This document shows positions 7,924 to 15,890 of a DNA stretch of 33,763 bases, in pieces. Location of the stretch: assembly GCA_030041095.1 (NCBI GenBank), contig JASHON010000030.1:1-33763 (forward strand). Reading direction: 5' to 3'. The notes under the pieces are model-generated. The model made no database searches and was not told the origin of the DNA. It saw nothing but the letters and a program-made list of their open reading frames with translations. A program made the position numbers and the translations under genes. This DNA is from Terriglobia bacterium. Its GTDB lineage: Bacteria > Acidobacteriota > Terriglobia > UBA7540. Every line of letters begins with the position of its first letter. Position 1 is the first letter of the stretch.

Positions 7924-9027
7924 ATGATCGGTGAGTTGGTCTTCGCAAACATCCTGCACCGGCCGGTGCGCACGACGGTCAGCGTGCTGGCGGTCGGCAT
8001 CGAGATTGTACTGGTGTTGTTGGTGGTGGGCTTGACGACGGGCACGTTGAGGGACAGCGGCAGACGCGTGGAAGGAGTGGGCGCTGACATTATGGTGCGG
8101 CCGCCCGGATCGTCGTTTTTCCTGGGGCTAACGGCCGCGCCGATGCCCGACAAACTCGCCGGCCTGATCGACCAGATTCGTAAGGTGAAGCAAGTTGCGC
8201 CCGTATTGCTGGAGTTTAATCCCGGGAGCAGCGGGCTGAACGTGATCTACGGAATTGACATGAAGACCTTCGACGAAGTCAGCGGAGGGTTCATCTTTCT
8301 AGCCGGCCACCCCCTCCGGGACAAATGGGACGTTCTCGTTGACGACACGTACGCGCGCGCGAAACACATAAAAGTTGGTGAGAGCATTGAACTCTTGAAC
8401 CATGAATTCAAAGTCTGTGGCATTGTGCATCACGGCAAGGGCGGCCGCCTTTTTATGCCCATTTCGACCGTACAGCAGATCATGGGAGCAACGGGTCACG
8501 CCAATCTTTTCTTCGTCAAGTGCACGAAGCGCAGTTACACGCCGGAGGTTTTAGACGCCATTCGCAAGCTTCTGCCGGACTACCACGTGATTTCCGTTCG
8601 CGAGTATATGTCCATGATGACATCGAACAACCTCCCCGCGCTGACCGATTTCGTCCGAGCCATCATCGCCATCGCGCTCTCAGTCGGGTTCCTGGTTATT
8701 TTCCTTTCCATGTATACGGCCACCTCAGAGCGCACGCGCGAAATTGGAATCATGAAGTCGCTGGGCGCTTCCAAGTTGTACCTGATGAGCGCTTATCTGG
8801 AAGAGGCAGCGCTCATGGCAGCAGCGGGCATTGCCGTGGGCTATATTGGCACCTATGTCGTCACGCAGCTCGTTCTTGCCTACTTGCCGACGCTCACGAT
8901 ATACCTGACCGTGGGCTGGGCGGTCCGGGCCGGCATGCTCGCGGCTGCGGGAGCATTGATCGGCGCCTTTTATCCCGCACTGCGCGCCGCGCGCCTCGAC
9001 CCGGTGGACGCGCTCGGATACGAATAA
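7924..9027 (+). CDS. FtsX/MacB-type ABC transporter permease
   Basis: The 367-residue inner-membrane protein has the MacB/LolC layout: an N-terminal membrane helix (about 13-40), a large periplasmic domain (about 50-235), and three C-terminal helices (about 240-263, 290-318, 328-350). The cytoplasmic coupling segment TSERTREIGIMKSLGAS and the closing ALRAARLDPVDALGYE are the hallmark FtsX/MacB sequences. Such permeases use mechanotransmission for lipoprotein, peptide or siderophore export. No ATP-binding partner is adjacent, which is unusual; it would have to be encoded elsewhere. The ATG at 7924 is a plausible start, placing the first helix near the N-terminus. Substrate cannot be inferred. 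Confidence 0.9.
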   Translation: MIGELVFANILHRPVRTTVSVLAVGIEIVLVLLVVGLTTGTLRDSGRRVEGVGADIMVRPPGSSFFLGLTAAPMPDKLAGLIDQIRKVKQVAPVLLEFNPGSSGLNVIYGIDMKTFDEVSGGFIFLAGHPLRDKWDVLVDDTYARAKHIKVGESIELLNHEFKVCGIVHHGKGGRLFMPISTVQQIMGATGHANLFFVKCTKRSYTPEVLDAIRKLLPDYHVISVREYMSMMTSNNLPALTDFVRAIIAIALSVGFLVIFLSMYTATSERTREIGIMKSLGASKLYLMSAYLEEAALMAAAGIAVGYIGTYVVTQLVLAYLPTLTIYLTVGWAVRAGMLAAAGALIGAFYPALRAARLDPVDALGYE

Positions 9028-9059
9028 TGCCGCGGAGGGAATTGGGGAAGCTTTCTATG

Positions 9060-9159
9060 TAAGGCCTCAGTTTTGGGGTCGTAGCGGCGCCGTCCCGGCG
9101 ACAAACGCCGGCAAGATGCCGGCGCCACAGCGAGCGGCGAACCCAAAACTGAGGGCTTA
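9060..9159. repeat. 100-bp imperfect palindrome (dispersed hairpin element)
   Basis: The outer arms CCTCAGTTTTGGG (9065-9077) and CCCAAAACTGAGG (9142-9154) are perfect complements, extended by TAAG/CTTA at the tips. Inside, GGCGCC-rich sequences (around 9086-9126) form a second stem. It lies 33 bases past the permease stop and may double as a transcription barrier. The two-tier hairpin resembles REP/MITE-type intergenic elements; no other full copy occurs in this window. Confidence 0.65.
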
Positions 9160-9228
9160 CCCCTCCATAGCCGGTAGCGTTGTTCGAGTTTGCGCTGCGG
9201 CGTAGAATCCTTCGGGAGGATCGTTTCA

Positions 9229-10362
9229 ATGCCGATGATTCCATTCCGCCGTACTGCCAAGCGCTGGTATCGGACGTACCGCGAGGTGCGAATGGTGGCG
9301 CTGGCGCTGAAGTCACCTCGCCATCCGGTTCTCGCGCATATCGTGGTCACCCGGCGCTGCAATCTTTCCTGCACTTATTGCAGTGAATTCGATGACTTCT
9401 CGAAGCCGGTGCCGACGGCGGAGATGCTTCGCCGCATCGACTTGCTGGCGGCGCTCGGCACGACCGTCATCACATTGACCGGCGGCGAGCCGTTGCTTCA
9501 TCCCGACTTGGAAACGATCGTTCAGCGCGTGCGCCGTCACGGCATCATTGCAGTTGCCGTGACGAACGGCTATTTGCTCACTCCAGAGCGCATCGAACGC
9601 CTGAACCGTGCAGGCCTCGATCACCTTCAGATCAGTGTGGACAACGTCCGGCCCGATGACGTTTCAAAGAAAAGCCTGAAGGTGCTTGATCAAAAACTTC
9701 GCTGGCTGGCGCAGTACGCAGAGTTTCAAGTGAATATCCACACCGTCGTCGGGGCATGCACAGAACATCCGGAGGACGCCGTCACGATCGCCCGGCGCGC
9801 GGTGGAGCTGGGCCTGGTGAGCACGGCCGGCATCGTTCACGACGCGTCGGGGCAGCTCCGGCCGTTGAACGACGAACAACAGAAGGCGCTCGACGAGATT
9901 GAGAGCCTGTCAAAGCCGTTGTTTTCGTTTGCGCGGCACAATCCGTGGCGCAGGAATCTGAGCCGCGGCCTTCCGAACGAGTGGCATTGCTCCGCAGGAG
10001 GCCGTCATCTCTACGTCTGCGAAGACGGCCTCGTGCATTATTGCATGGCTCAACGCGGGTATCCCGCCATTCCGCTTTCGCAATACACGCACGAAGATAT
10101 GGAGCGGGAAGCGAAGGTGAAGAAGACGTGCGCACCGTACTGCACGGTCTTTTGCATTCAGCGCGTCGCTCTGCTCGACAGGCTACGTGAAAATCCACGT
10201 CAGGCCATCGCGCAGTTGTTCCCGGCCCAACGCGCAGAGGCCCGCGGCGCTCGCGTCCCCGTTGCCATCGGGGCGCTGCGCAGTTTGTTCGCGCCTTCAC
10301 GCACGGCGCCTAGCGGCCGGTTCTTCAGGAAAGCAGCTCTGCGCATCCTGCGCATCGAATGA
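9229..10362 (+). CDS. Radical SAM protein with SPASM-like C-terminal cysteines
   Basis: The 377-residue enzyme should cleave S-adenosylmethionine at a [4Fe-4S] cluster held by C44, C48 and C51 (RRCNLSCTYC). The TIM-barrel core has the TLTGGEPLLHPDL motif (about 82-94). C-terminal cysteines C254, C264, C272, C301, C305 and C309 have SPASM-like spacing, suggesting auxiliary clusters, as in enzymes that modify peptides or small molecules. I chose the ATG at 9229, preceded by GGGAGGA at good distance; in-frame codons further upstream lack such a site. The next gene, a YbhN-like membrane protein, starts 54 bases downstream on the same strand and may be co-transcribed. No precursor peptide is visible, so the substrate is unknown. 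Confidence 0.88.
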   Translation: MPMIPFRRTAKRWYRTYREVRMVALALKSPRHPVLAHIVVTRRCNLSCTYCSEFDDFSKPVPTAEMLRRIDLLAALGTTVITLTGGEPLLHPDLETIVQRVRRHGIIAVAVTNGYLLTPERIERLNRAGLDHLQISVDNVRPDDVSKKSLKVLDQKLRWLAQYAEFQVNIHTVVGACTEHPEDAVTIARRAVELGLVSTAGIVHDASGQLRPLNDEQQKALDEIESLSKPLFSFARHNPWRRNLSRGLPNEWHCSAGGRHLYVCEDGLVHYCMAQRGYPAIPLSQYTHEDMEREAKVKKTCAPYCTVFCIQRVALLDRLRENPRQAIAQLFPAQRAEARGARVPVAIGALRSLFAPSRTAPSGRFFRKAALRILRIE

Positions 10363-10416
10363 CCCGCACTGCGCCCGGGTTGTTTTCGAGGTAAAGATTA
10401 TCGTTTCTCGCTCCCT

Positions 10417-11448
10417 ATGGGTCCGTCGTTTAAGCGCCCGAAGTGGCGTTCCGCGCTGACCAGCGTTCTGCTTTATGCGCTCTCGTTGGGCTGCCTGGCG
10501 TGGGTATTCACCGACATCAACTGGCACTTGTTGGGGCAGGAGCTGCTCCGCACAGGAACGAGCTGGCTGATCGCCGCTGCGCTGCTCGAGTTCGTTTCGG
10601 ATACATATCACGCCTGGCGATGGAATCTGCTGCTGCGCCCCGTCTCGCGCCTGCGGCTTTGGCGAACGTTGCGGGCGCTTTATGTGGGTCTGTTTGCAAG
10701 TGAAGTCCTGCCCCTTCGTCCCGGAGAGTTGGCCCGCGCTTATCTTCTTGCGAACTGGAACGGAATCGGCTTCCCGGTGGTCGTCTCTTCGGTTGCGCTC
10801 GAAAGATTGCTGGATGGCTTTTCGTTAGCAGTGACGTTCGCCGCGGTTGCGCTCTTCGTCTCGCTTCCAGCGTATTTGATTGAGGGCGTGCGAGTGCTCG
10901 CGGTCTTTCTTGCCGCCGCCGCCTTTTTATTAGTGCTGCTGGTGTGGAGAATGCGGAGCGGCAAACTGAGGCTGCCGCGGCGGCTGGGAAAGCTTCGCCA
11001 TGCCCTGCAAGGTGTGCGGCAGATGGCGAACGCGCGCACGCTGGCTGTGTGTGCTGGCGCGAGCGTAGTGCAGTTGGCTGCGCAGAGCCTTCCTTATTGG
11101 TTACTGAACAAATCCTGCCGGCTCGATCTCTCCATTTGGGCGGTGATCGCCGTCCTGATCGTCGTGCGAACGGCGACGATCATTCCCAATGCGCCAGGCA
11201 ACGCAGGAGTGCTTCAAATGGCTTGCGTGCTTGCGTTGGGTTTGTTCGGCGTGAATAAAACGCGAGCCGCCTTGTTTGCGGCGCTGCTCTTCCTTGTCAT
11301 CACCGTTCCACTAATCATCGGAGGCGCGATCGTCACGGCATTTTCCGGCGTCAGCCTCCGCCAACTGCGCCGCACCACGGAAGAGCTTGCGGCCACGGAG
11401 TCCCCGTCGCCGCAATCTGAAGAAGCCGGTTTAGAGGCGCCTGAATGA
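10417..11448 (+). CDS. YbhN/UPF0104-like integral membrane protein (LPG synthase TM family)
   Basis: The 343-residue protein has about seven to eight hydrophobic helices. It has the features of the lysylphosphatidylglycerol-synthase membrane-domain family: a WRWNLLLRP segment (about 67-76), LPLRPGELARAYLL (about 96-109) in the conserved reentrant region, and IPNAPGNAGVLQ (about 251-262). Members have been linked to lipid flipping or glycolipid and hopanoid export. The catalytic aminoacyl-transfer domain of MprF is absent. It ends in a short hydrophilic, Glu/Ser-rich tail. It follows the radical SAM gene in the same direction and converges on the flavoprotein gene. Confidence 0.85.
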   Translation: MGPSFKRPKWRSALTSVLLYALSLGCLAWVFTDINWHLLGQELLRTGTSWLIAAALLEFVSDTYHAWRWNLLLRPVSRLRLWRTLRALYVGLFASEVLPLRPGELARAYLLANWNGIGFPVVVSSVALERLLDGFSLAVTFAAVALFVSLPAYLIEGVRVLAVFLAAAAFLLVLLVWRMRSGKLRLPRRLGKLRHALQGVRQMANARTLAVCAGASVVQLAAQSLPYWLLNKSCRLDLSIWAVIAVLIVVRTATIIPNAPGNAGVLQMACVLALGLFGVNKTRAALFAALLFLVITVPLIIGGAIVTAFSGVSLRQLRRTTEELAATESPSPQSEEAGLEAPE

Positions 11449-11597
11449 ATTCAGCCTCAGCGTCTTCCGCCGGGCATACGAAGGCGGCTAAGGAAAGATC
11501 AGGCATGGATTTGAGATTCCGAAGGTAACACCGCAGAAAACCGCCACAGAAACTCCAGGACAATGAAATTTTATGGAAGCGCAGGAAGCAAACTGGC

Positions 11598-12776
11598 CTA
11601 CCACGGCGGCAGGCAGCGCAAAAGGGTTTTGGCAGAAGTCCGCTCACCGAAAAGGAACATGCGCCCGGCAACGCGAGCCACAAATTCCGAGCGAAAGACA
11701 AGATCAATTCGGCTCCTCGTGGAGGATTCCATCTCACCCCCTGGAAGCCGGCGCACGTAAGCACCCAGCTCCGAGCGCCAAGCTTGATTAAACTGTTCCA
11801 GAGTGAGGCCGACTCTTCCGTCTTTTAGCGCCTTATCAATGACGACGGTTGCTACCTCAGCGCTCACCATTCCCGGATAGATTCCTTCTCCGGTTGATCC
11901 TGAAACAAATCCAGCCGCGTCGCCGATGAGCACCACACGCCCGCGAGTCAAACTGGGCAGCCGGTGCACAGCCCCGACCGGATCAACGTCAAAATACACC
12001 TGTTCGAGACAAATCTCTCCTGGCAGGTGTCCGCGTTGCTGAGCGTCGCGGAAGAAATCGGCAATTAACGGGCGAATTTGGCGGTTGTCGGGAAGTAGAG
12101 CGCCAATGCCCACCGAGATGTGGCGTCGCTTGGGGAAAATCCAGCCATAGCCCGGAAGCGCCCGATATTCAATGAAAACGCGCAACGGAGCGCGCTCCCC
12201 GTAAAAACGCCTTACCGTCTCAGGAGCACACGGAATATCTGCATTCGCGCACAAGACGTAATCTGCGCGCCGCCAGCCACGGCGCAGGCCCGCTTCGATG
12301 GCCACGCGGCTTGACGCTCCGTCAGCGCCCACTAAAACGCGTCCCACGAAAACATCCCCGGATGCCGTGATAGCTCTTACGTTGTGGCTGCCTTGCACGA
12401 TGCGGACAACCTGGCGTTCTCCGTGAAATGCAGCGCCCGCGTCCACCGCCAGCCGCCGCAAGCCGTCGTCGAATTTGCTGCGGAGTGAAAGATAGCCGGA
12501 AGGATGACGTTCACGAAAATGCCCTTCCCGGCTCAAGGAACGATCAAAGAAAGTGACACCGTAGAAAGGACTCTCTACGAGAGAGTCGAGATGCGGGACG
12601 AGGTAAGGGAATCGCTCGAAAGCCAGGCGATTGATCCAGCTCGCGCAAGTCTTATGGCGTGGGAAAACGGCGCGATCGAGAAGCGAAACCTTGTAACCGT
12701 TCTCAACCAGCAGCCTGGCAGCCGTCGAGCCGGCCGGGCCGGCGCCAACAACGATGACGTCCGATCGATAAGTCAT
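11598..12776 (-). CDS. FAD-dependent oxidoreductase, geranylgeranyl reductase family
   Basis: The 392-residue flavoprotein starts with a Rossmann FAD-binding motif (DVIVVGAGPAGSTAARLL, about 6-23). A second FAD motif, VVLIGDAAGFVSGSTGEGIYP, is typical of the geranylgeranyl reductase/digeranylglycerophospholipid reductase group, and YGWIFPKRRHISVGIGAL is also a family signature. Likely chemistry is reduction of prenyl double bonds or a related hydroxylation. I take the ATG at 12776 as start because the frame upstream runs into intergenic repeat sequence with no homology to the family. It converges with the YbhN-like gene. Which isoprenoid is reduced (menaquinone side chain or another lipid) cannot be read from sequence. 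Confidence 0.88.
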   Translation of the reverse strand: MTYRSDVIVVGAGPAGSTAARLLVENGYKVSLLDRAVFPRHKTCASWINRLAFERFPYLVPHLDSLVESPFYGVTFFDRSLSREGHFRERHPSGYLSLRSKFDDGLRRLAVDAGAAFHGERQVVRIVQGSHNVRAITASGDVFVGRVLVGADGASSRVAIEAGLRRGWRRADYVLCANADIPCAPETVRRFYGERAPLRVFIEYRALPGYGWIFPKRRHISVGIGALLPDNRQIRPLIADFFRDAQQRGHLPGEICLEQVYFDVDPVGAVHRLPSLTRGRVVLIGDAAGFVSGSTGEGIYPGMVSAEVATVVIDKALKDGRVGLTLEQFNQAWRSELGAYVRRLPGGEMESSTRSRIDLVFRSEFVARVAGRMFLFGERTSAKTLLRCLPPW

Positions 12777-13230
12777 GCGTGAAGTGCGAGCTTTAGCAGA
12801 CTGCGGAAAAAGCCTGGCTGCCTTTCTGAGTAAGGCAAGAGACCTTTGCATCTCTTCAAAAACAGATGCTGGGATTCTTCGCTGCGCCCAGAAGGACATT
12901 CGTTGAAAGCGTTTTTCAGCATTTTGTCAGTCTAACAGGTTGTGCAAAAGGCCAGCGGTCATACTGTTCGGAAAAGCGCGATTGGGATCCCTTCAGAAGC
13001 GCACGCCTCAACGACCTGTGCCTCAGGCGCGAGGCGAGGTGAGCGTGGCATTGTCATTGTTCGGGATGTCGCCGGGCAACGTGCCCAATTGAGATAAGAA
13101 ATCGTTAACCGACCGTCATTCGCCTATGTGGGTTTCGGCTTTAACCCGCTCGATTGCCACGCGTTACTCCGAAGCTGGAGAGTTTTGGCAGCTTGGTTGC
13201 TCGACGAACTGGAAGGAGAAGAGTCACTTC
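12777..13230. other. Intergenic region with dispersed repeat
   Basis: This 454-base gap between divergent genes includes a near-copy of the repeat at 7661. Adjoining sequence (about 12780-12890) looks like repetitive intergenic DNA rather than a gene. No promoter stands out. Confidence 0.55.
12891..12930. repeat. Dispersed repeat, copy B
   Basis: The first 20 bases are identical to 7661-7680; the following TTTTTCAGCAT core is also shared. Orientation is the same as copy A. Confidence 0.7.
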
Positions 13231-13872
13231 ATGTCTTTTCACCACGTGACAGGACCGAACGAGCCAATGATTCTGTCGCCTTTGACTCCTGGAAGCGCAT
13301 CGCCGCTGGCTCGCTCGAAGACTGCTTTCTGGCACGAGCTGATTTCAAGCATGGCTTCGGCGGCCGGAATCAATCCTGACCTTGCGGTCAACGTAGCTGA
13401 GCAGGAATCCGGCCTGGATCCGAACGCCGTAAATCCGAAGAGCGGTGCAATCGGCATGATGCAGCTCATGCCCGGCACGGCCGCCGCGTTGGGAGTGAAT
13501 CCATATGATGCGATGGCTAACATCGCCGGAGGCATTCGCTACCTGCAAGAACAGCTTTCCACGTTTGGCGACGAAGCGAAAGCGCTGGCGGCCTATAATT
13601 GGGGACCAAACCGTGTGGCACAGGCGGTGGAGCAATGGGGAACTGATTGGCTAAGCCACGCACCCGGCGAGACTCAGCGTTATGTCAGCCGAATTCTTTC
13701 ACGCTTGGGCGGAAACTCGACTTTGGGCCTCGGGGCAACCACGGCGCTCACGGGGAACGTGTCTCTTCCCGTAACAACCGGATCAATACCAGCCGGCCCC
13801 ACGCTTGCCGGTGAAATATCCGACCTCAGCTCCGCACTCGATGCCTATCTCCTTACAGAAGTTCTCGGCTAG
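13231..13872 (+). CDS. Lytic transglycosylase, SLT (GH23) domain
   Basis: The 213-residue protein carries a GH23 lytic transglycosylase domain (about 34-160) that cleaves the MurNAc-GlcNAc bond of peptidoglycan. The catalytic glutamate is E59 in AEQESGLDP, followed by the family motifs SGAIGMMQLMPGTA (71-84) and ALAAYNWGP (118-126). The start is the ATG at 13231, set by a strong GGAAGGAGAAG just upstream. No standard signal peptide is visible, and the C-terminal 50 residues are Ser/Thr/Gly-rich without a known fold. It resembles short SLT proteins associated with flagellar or secretion systems, but none is encoded nearby. Confidence 0.9.
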   Translation: MSFHHVTGPNEPMILSPLTPGSASPLARSKTAFWHELISSMASAAGINPDLAVNVAEQESGLDPNAVNPKSGAIGMMQLMPGTAAALGVNPYDAMANIAGGIRYLQEQLSTFGDEAKALAAYNWGPNRVAQAVEQWGTDWLSHAPGETQRYVSRILSRLGGNSTLGLGATTALTGNVSLPVTTGSIPAGPTLAGEISDLSSALDAYLLTEVLG

Positions 13873-14004
13873 CCCAAGAACCCTCACGAACGATGAAAAG
13901 TTCCCGGACCCGGTGCTTGTGAGGCCGCGGCAAGCGGCGCCCGACCATGCGCACGCGAGGGCGTTCTTGCTTCTGGCTTGGCCGCACTTTGCCAGTGAGA
14001 CGGC

Positions 14005-14541
14005 TTACTGATGGAACTTCCCGAGCGACTGCGCGCGGCAGCCGGCGCAAAGTTTTGTGCCCTTAAGGTCAATGAGTTCCACCGTGTGCGAAGCCGCCAT
14101 AGGGCATTCGTAATTCTGGCAATGCGTCAGGCCCAGTGTATGGCCGAGCTCGTGCACGGCCTCTTTAAGCAGACGAAGCTGGAGCAGGTCTTCGTCCGGA
14201 GGCAGTCCGAAAAATTCCTGGCGCAGCCGGTAAGTGGAAACGATGGCGCACGGCCCGTCCAATTGAGCTTCGCCGTAGACAAAGGTCAGGATGGGAATGT
14301 AGAGGTCAAGCGGCGTAATTCCGAGCAGCCGGTAGGAATTGGGCGCGAGGTAGGCTTGCATGCGTGCCAGGATCTCTGTGGAAAGATATTGCTGGCGTTC
14401 GGGATGAAGGGAGAATCGAGGATCAAGCTTAGCGGTGAGAATCTCGCAACGTACGCCAAACTCGGCGGTGAGCGCCGGGGCGAGCGTCCCGAGCCACGAA
14501 GGCTCCGCATCGCCGACGGGCAGGAGCTGAATCAGGCTCAT
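14005..14541 (-). CDS. amzA: Archaemetzincin-family zinc metalloprotease
   Basis: The 178-residue protein has the complete archaemetzincin signature HExxHxxGxxHCx4CxM: H130, E131, H134 and H140 form the zinc site, C141, C146, C165 and C168 a second zinc site, and M148 the Met-turn. The family is common in archaea and patchy in bacteria; it shows aminopeptidase-like activity in mammals, but the bacterial role is not established. Its ATG overlaps the stop of the upstream response regulator as ATGA, so translation is probably coupled. That places it in the same operon as the kinase and regulator. No signal peptide is visible, so it is likely cytoplasmic. Confidence 0.9.
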   Translation of the reverse strand: MSLIQLLPVGDAEPSWLGTLAPALTAEFGVRCEILTAKLDPRFSLHPERQQYLSTEILARMQAYLAPNSYRLLGITPLDLYIPILTFVYGEAQLDGPCAIVSTYRLRQEFFGLPPDEDLLQLRLLKEAVHELGHTLGLTHCQNYECPMAASHTVELIDLKGTKLCAGCRAQSLGKFHQ

Positions 14542-15890
14542 GGGCTTTCAACAGGTGTCCGCTTCCAACCATATTTTTTTAGTTTGTTGTGAAGGGTCAC
14601 GCGGTCGATATCCAGGACCGTGGCAGCCTGGGTTTGATTGCCGCCGCACGCCTCAACGACCCGGAGGATGTGAGCCCGCTCAGCTTCCTCGAGCGTTTGG
14701 TCGGCGCTTTCGGACGAGGCGAGCGTAAGGGAGAAGTCTTTTTCCCCAAGCTCTCCCTCTTGCGCTACCACCATCGCGCGTTCCACTGCGTTTTCCAATT
14801 CCCGCACGTTGCCCGGCCAACCGTAATGTTGCAACTTATCGACAGCCTCGCGGGAAACAGAACCCACCCGCTTATTCATTGACCCAGAGAATTTGCGGAT
14901 GAAGTGTTCAACGAGCAGCGGAACATCCTCCCGCCGGTCGCGCAACGGAGGAAGCTCAATCCGAAACACATTCAGCCGGTAGTAAAGATCGGGGCGAAAG
15001 AGGCCTTCCTCAAGCAGTTTCTCGAGGCTCTTGTTGGTCGCAGCGATGCATCGGAAATCCACGTGGATGGACTGATTCCCACCCACTCGCGTGATCTCAC
15101 GCTCCTGCAGCACGCGCAGCAAGTCCGTCTGAGTCTTAAGGCTGATGTCGCCAATTTCATCCAGAAACACACTTCCGCCGTCCGCGGTCTCAAAGCTTCC
15201 CTTGCGGCGGTATTGGGCGCCGGTAAAGGCACCTTTTTCATGGCCGAACAGCTCGCTCTCAAGCAAAGTCTCCGCAAGCGCTCCGCAGTGGATCACCACC
15301 AAGCGGTTATACTTGCGCGGACTGGCGGCGTGGATGGCCCGCGCGACCAATTCTTTCCCAGTTCCGCTCTCACCCGTAATCAGGGCCGTTGCCTCTGTGG
15401 GGCCTACCGTTACAATCGCCTCAAAGACGCGCTTCATCGCCGTGCTCTGGCCGATCAGCTCCGGCGGCCGGGCAACCTCCGCCACTGCTTCTCGCAAGCG
15501 GACGTTTTCCTGCTCCGCGCGCCGATGAGAGAGGGCATTTTGCACGGTATGCGTGATCTCATCCGGATCGAAGGGCTTGACCACATAATCATAAGCTCCG
15601 TTTTTGAGAGCGGTCACTGCCGTATCCACGGAGGCGTAGCCCGTCATGATGATCACAATCAGGTTGGGTTTGATCTCGCGAAGACGCCGTTGCAGCTCGA
15701 TGCCGTCCGTCCCGGGCATTTTGATGTCCAGCAAGGCCAGGTCCCACGGCTGCTGGGCTACCAGGTTCAGCGCTTCCCGCGCGCTCCCTGCCGTGCCAAC
15801 CTCGTAACCTTCGTCACAAAACCATCTGCCGAGCGAATCGCGAACGATGAGTTCATCGTCCACAATCAGTATGTTTCCCTTACTGCTCAT
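14538..15890 (-). CDS. NtrC-family sigma-54-dependent response regulator
   Basis: The 450-residue protein has a receiver domain (about 5-120) with acidic residues D11/D12 and phosphoacceptor D55 in LLDIKMPG. The AAA+ domain has Walker A GESGTGKE (173-180) and the sigma-54 contact loop GAFTGA (220-225). A Fis-type helix-turn-helix lies at the C-terminus ([21 protein letters not shown]). It should activate sigma-54 promoters by ATP hydrolysis when phosphorylated. The ATG at 15890 is preferred over an upstream TTG; it overlaps the end of the kinase gene by 11 bases, so the pair is co-expressed. Targets are unknown. I found no clean -24/-12 element in the divergent region near 18451-19128. Confidence 0.95.
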   Translation of the reverse strand: MSSKGNILIVDDELIVRDSLGRWFCDEGYEVGTAGSAREALNLVAQQPWDLALLDIKMPGTDGIELQRRLREIKPNLIVIIMTGYASVDTAVTALKNGAYDYVVKPFDPDEITHTVQNALSHRRAEQENVRLREAVAEVARPPELIGQSTAMKRVFEAIVTVGPTEATALITGESGTGKELVARAIHAASPRKYNRLVVIHCGALAETLLESELFGHEKGAFTGAQYRRKGSFETADGGSVFLDEIGDISLKTQTDLLRVLQEREITRVGGNQSIHVDFRCIAATNKSLEKLLEEGLFRPDLYYRLNVFRIELPPLRDRREDVPLLVEHFIRKFSGSMNKRVGSVSREAVDKLQHYGWPGNVRELENAVERAMVVAQEGELGEKDFSLTLASSESADQTLEEAERAHILRVVEACGGNQTQAATVLDIDRVTLHNKLKKYGWKRTPVESP

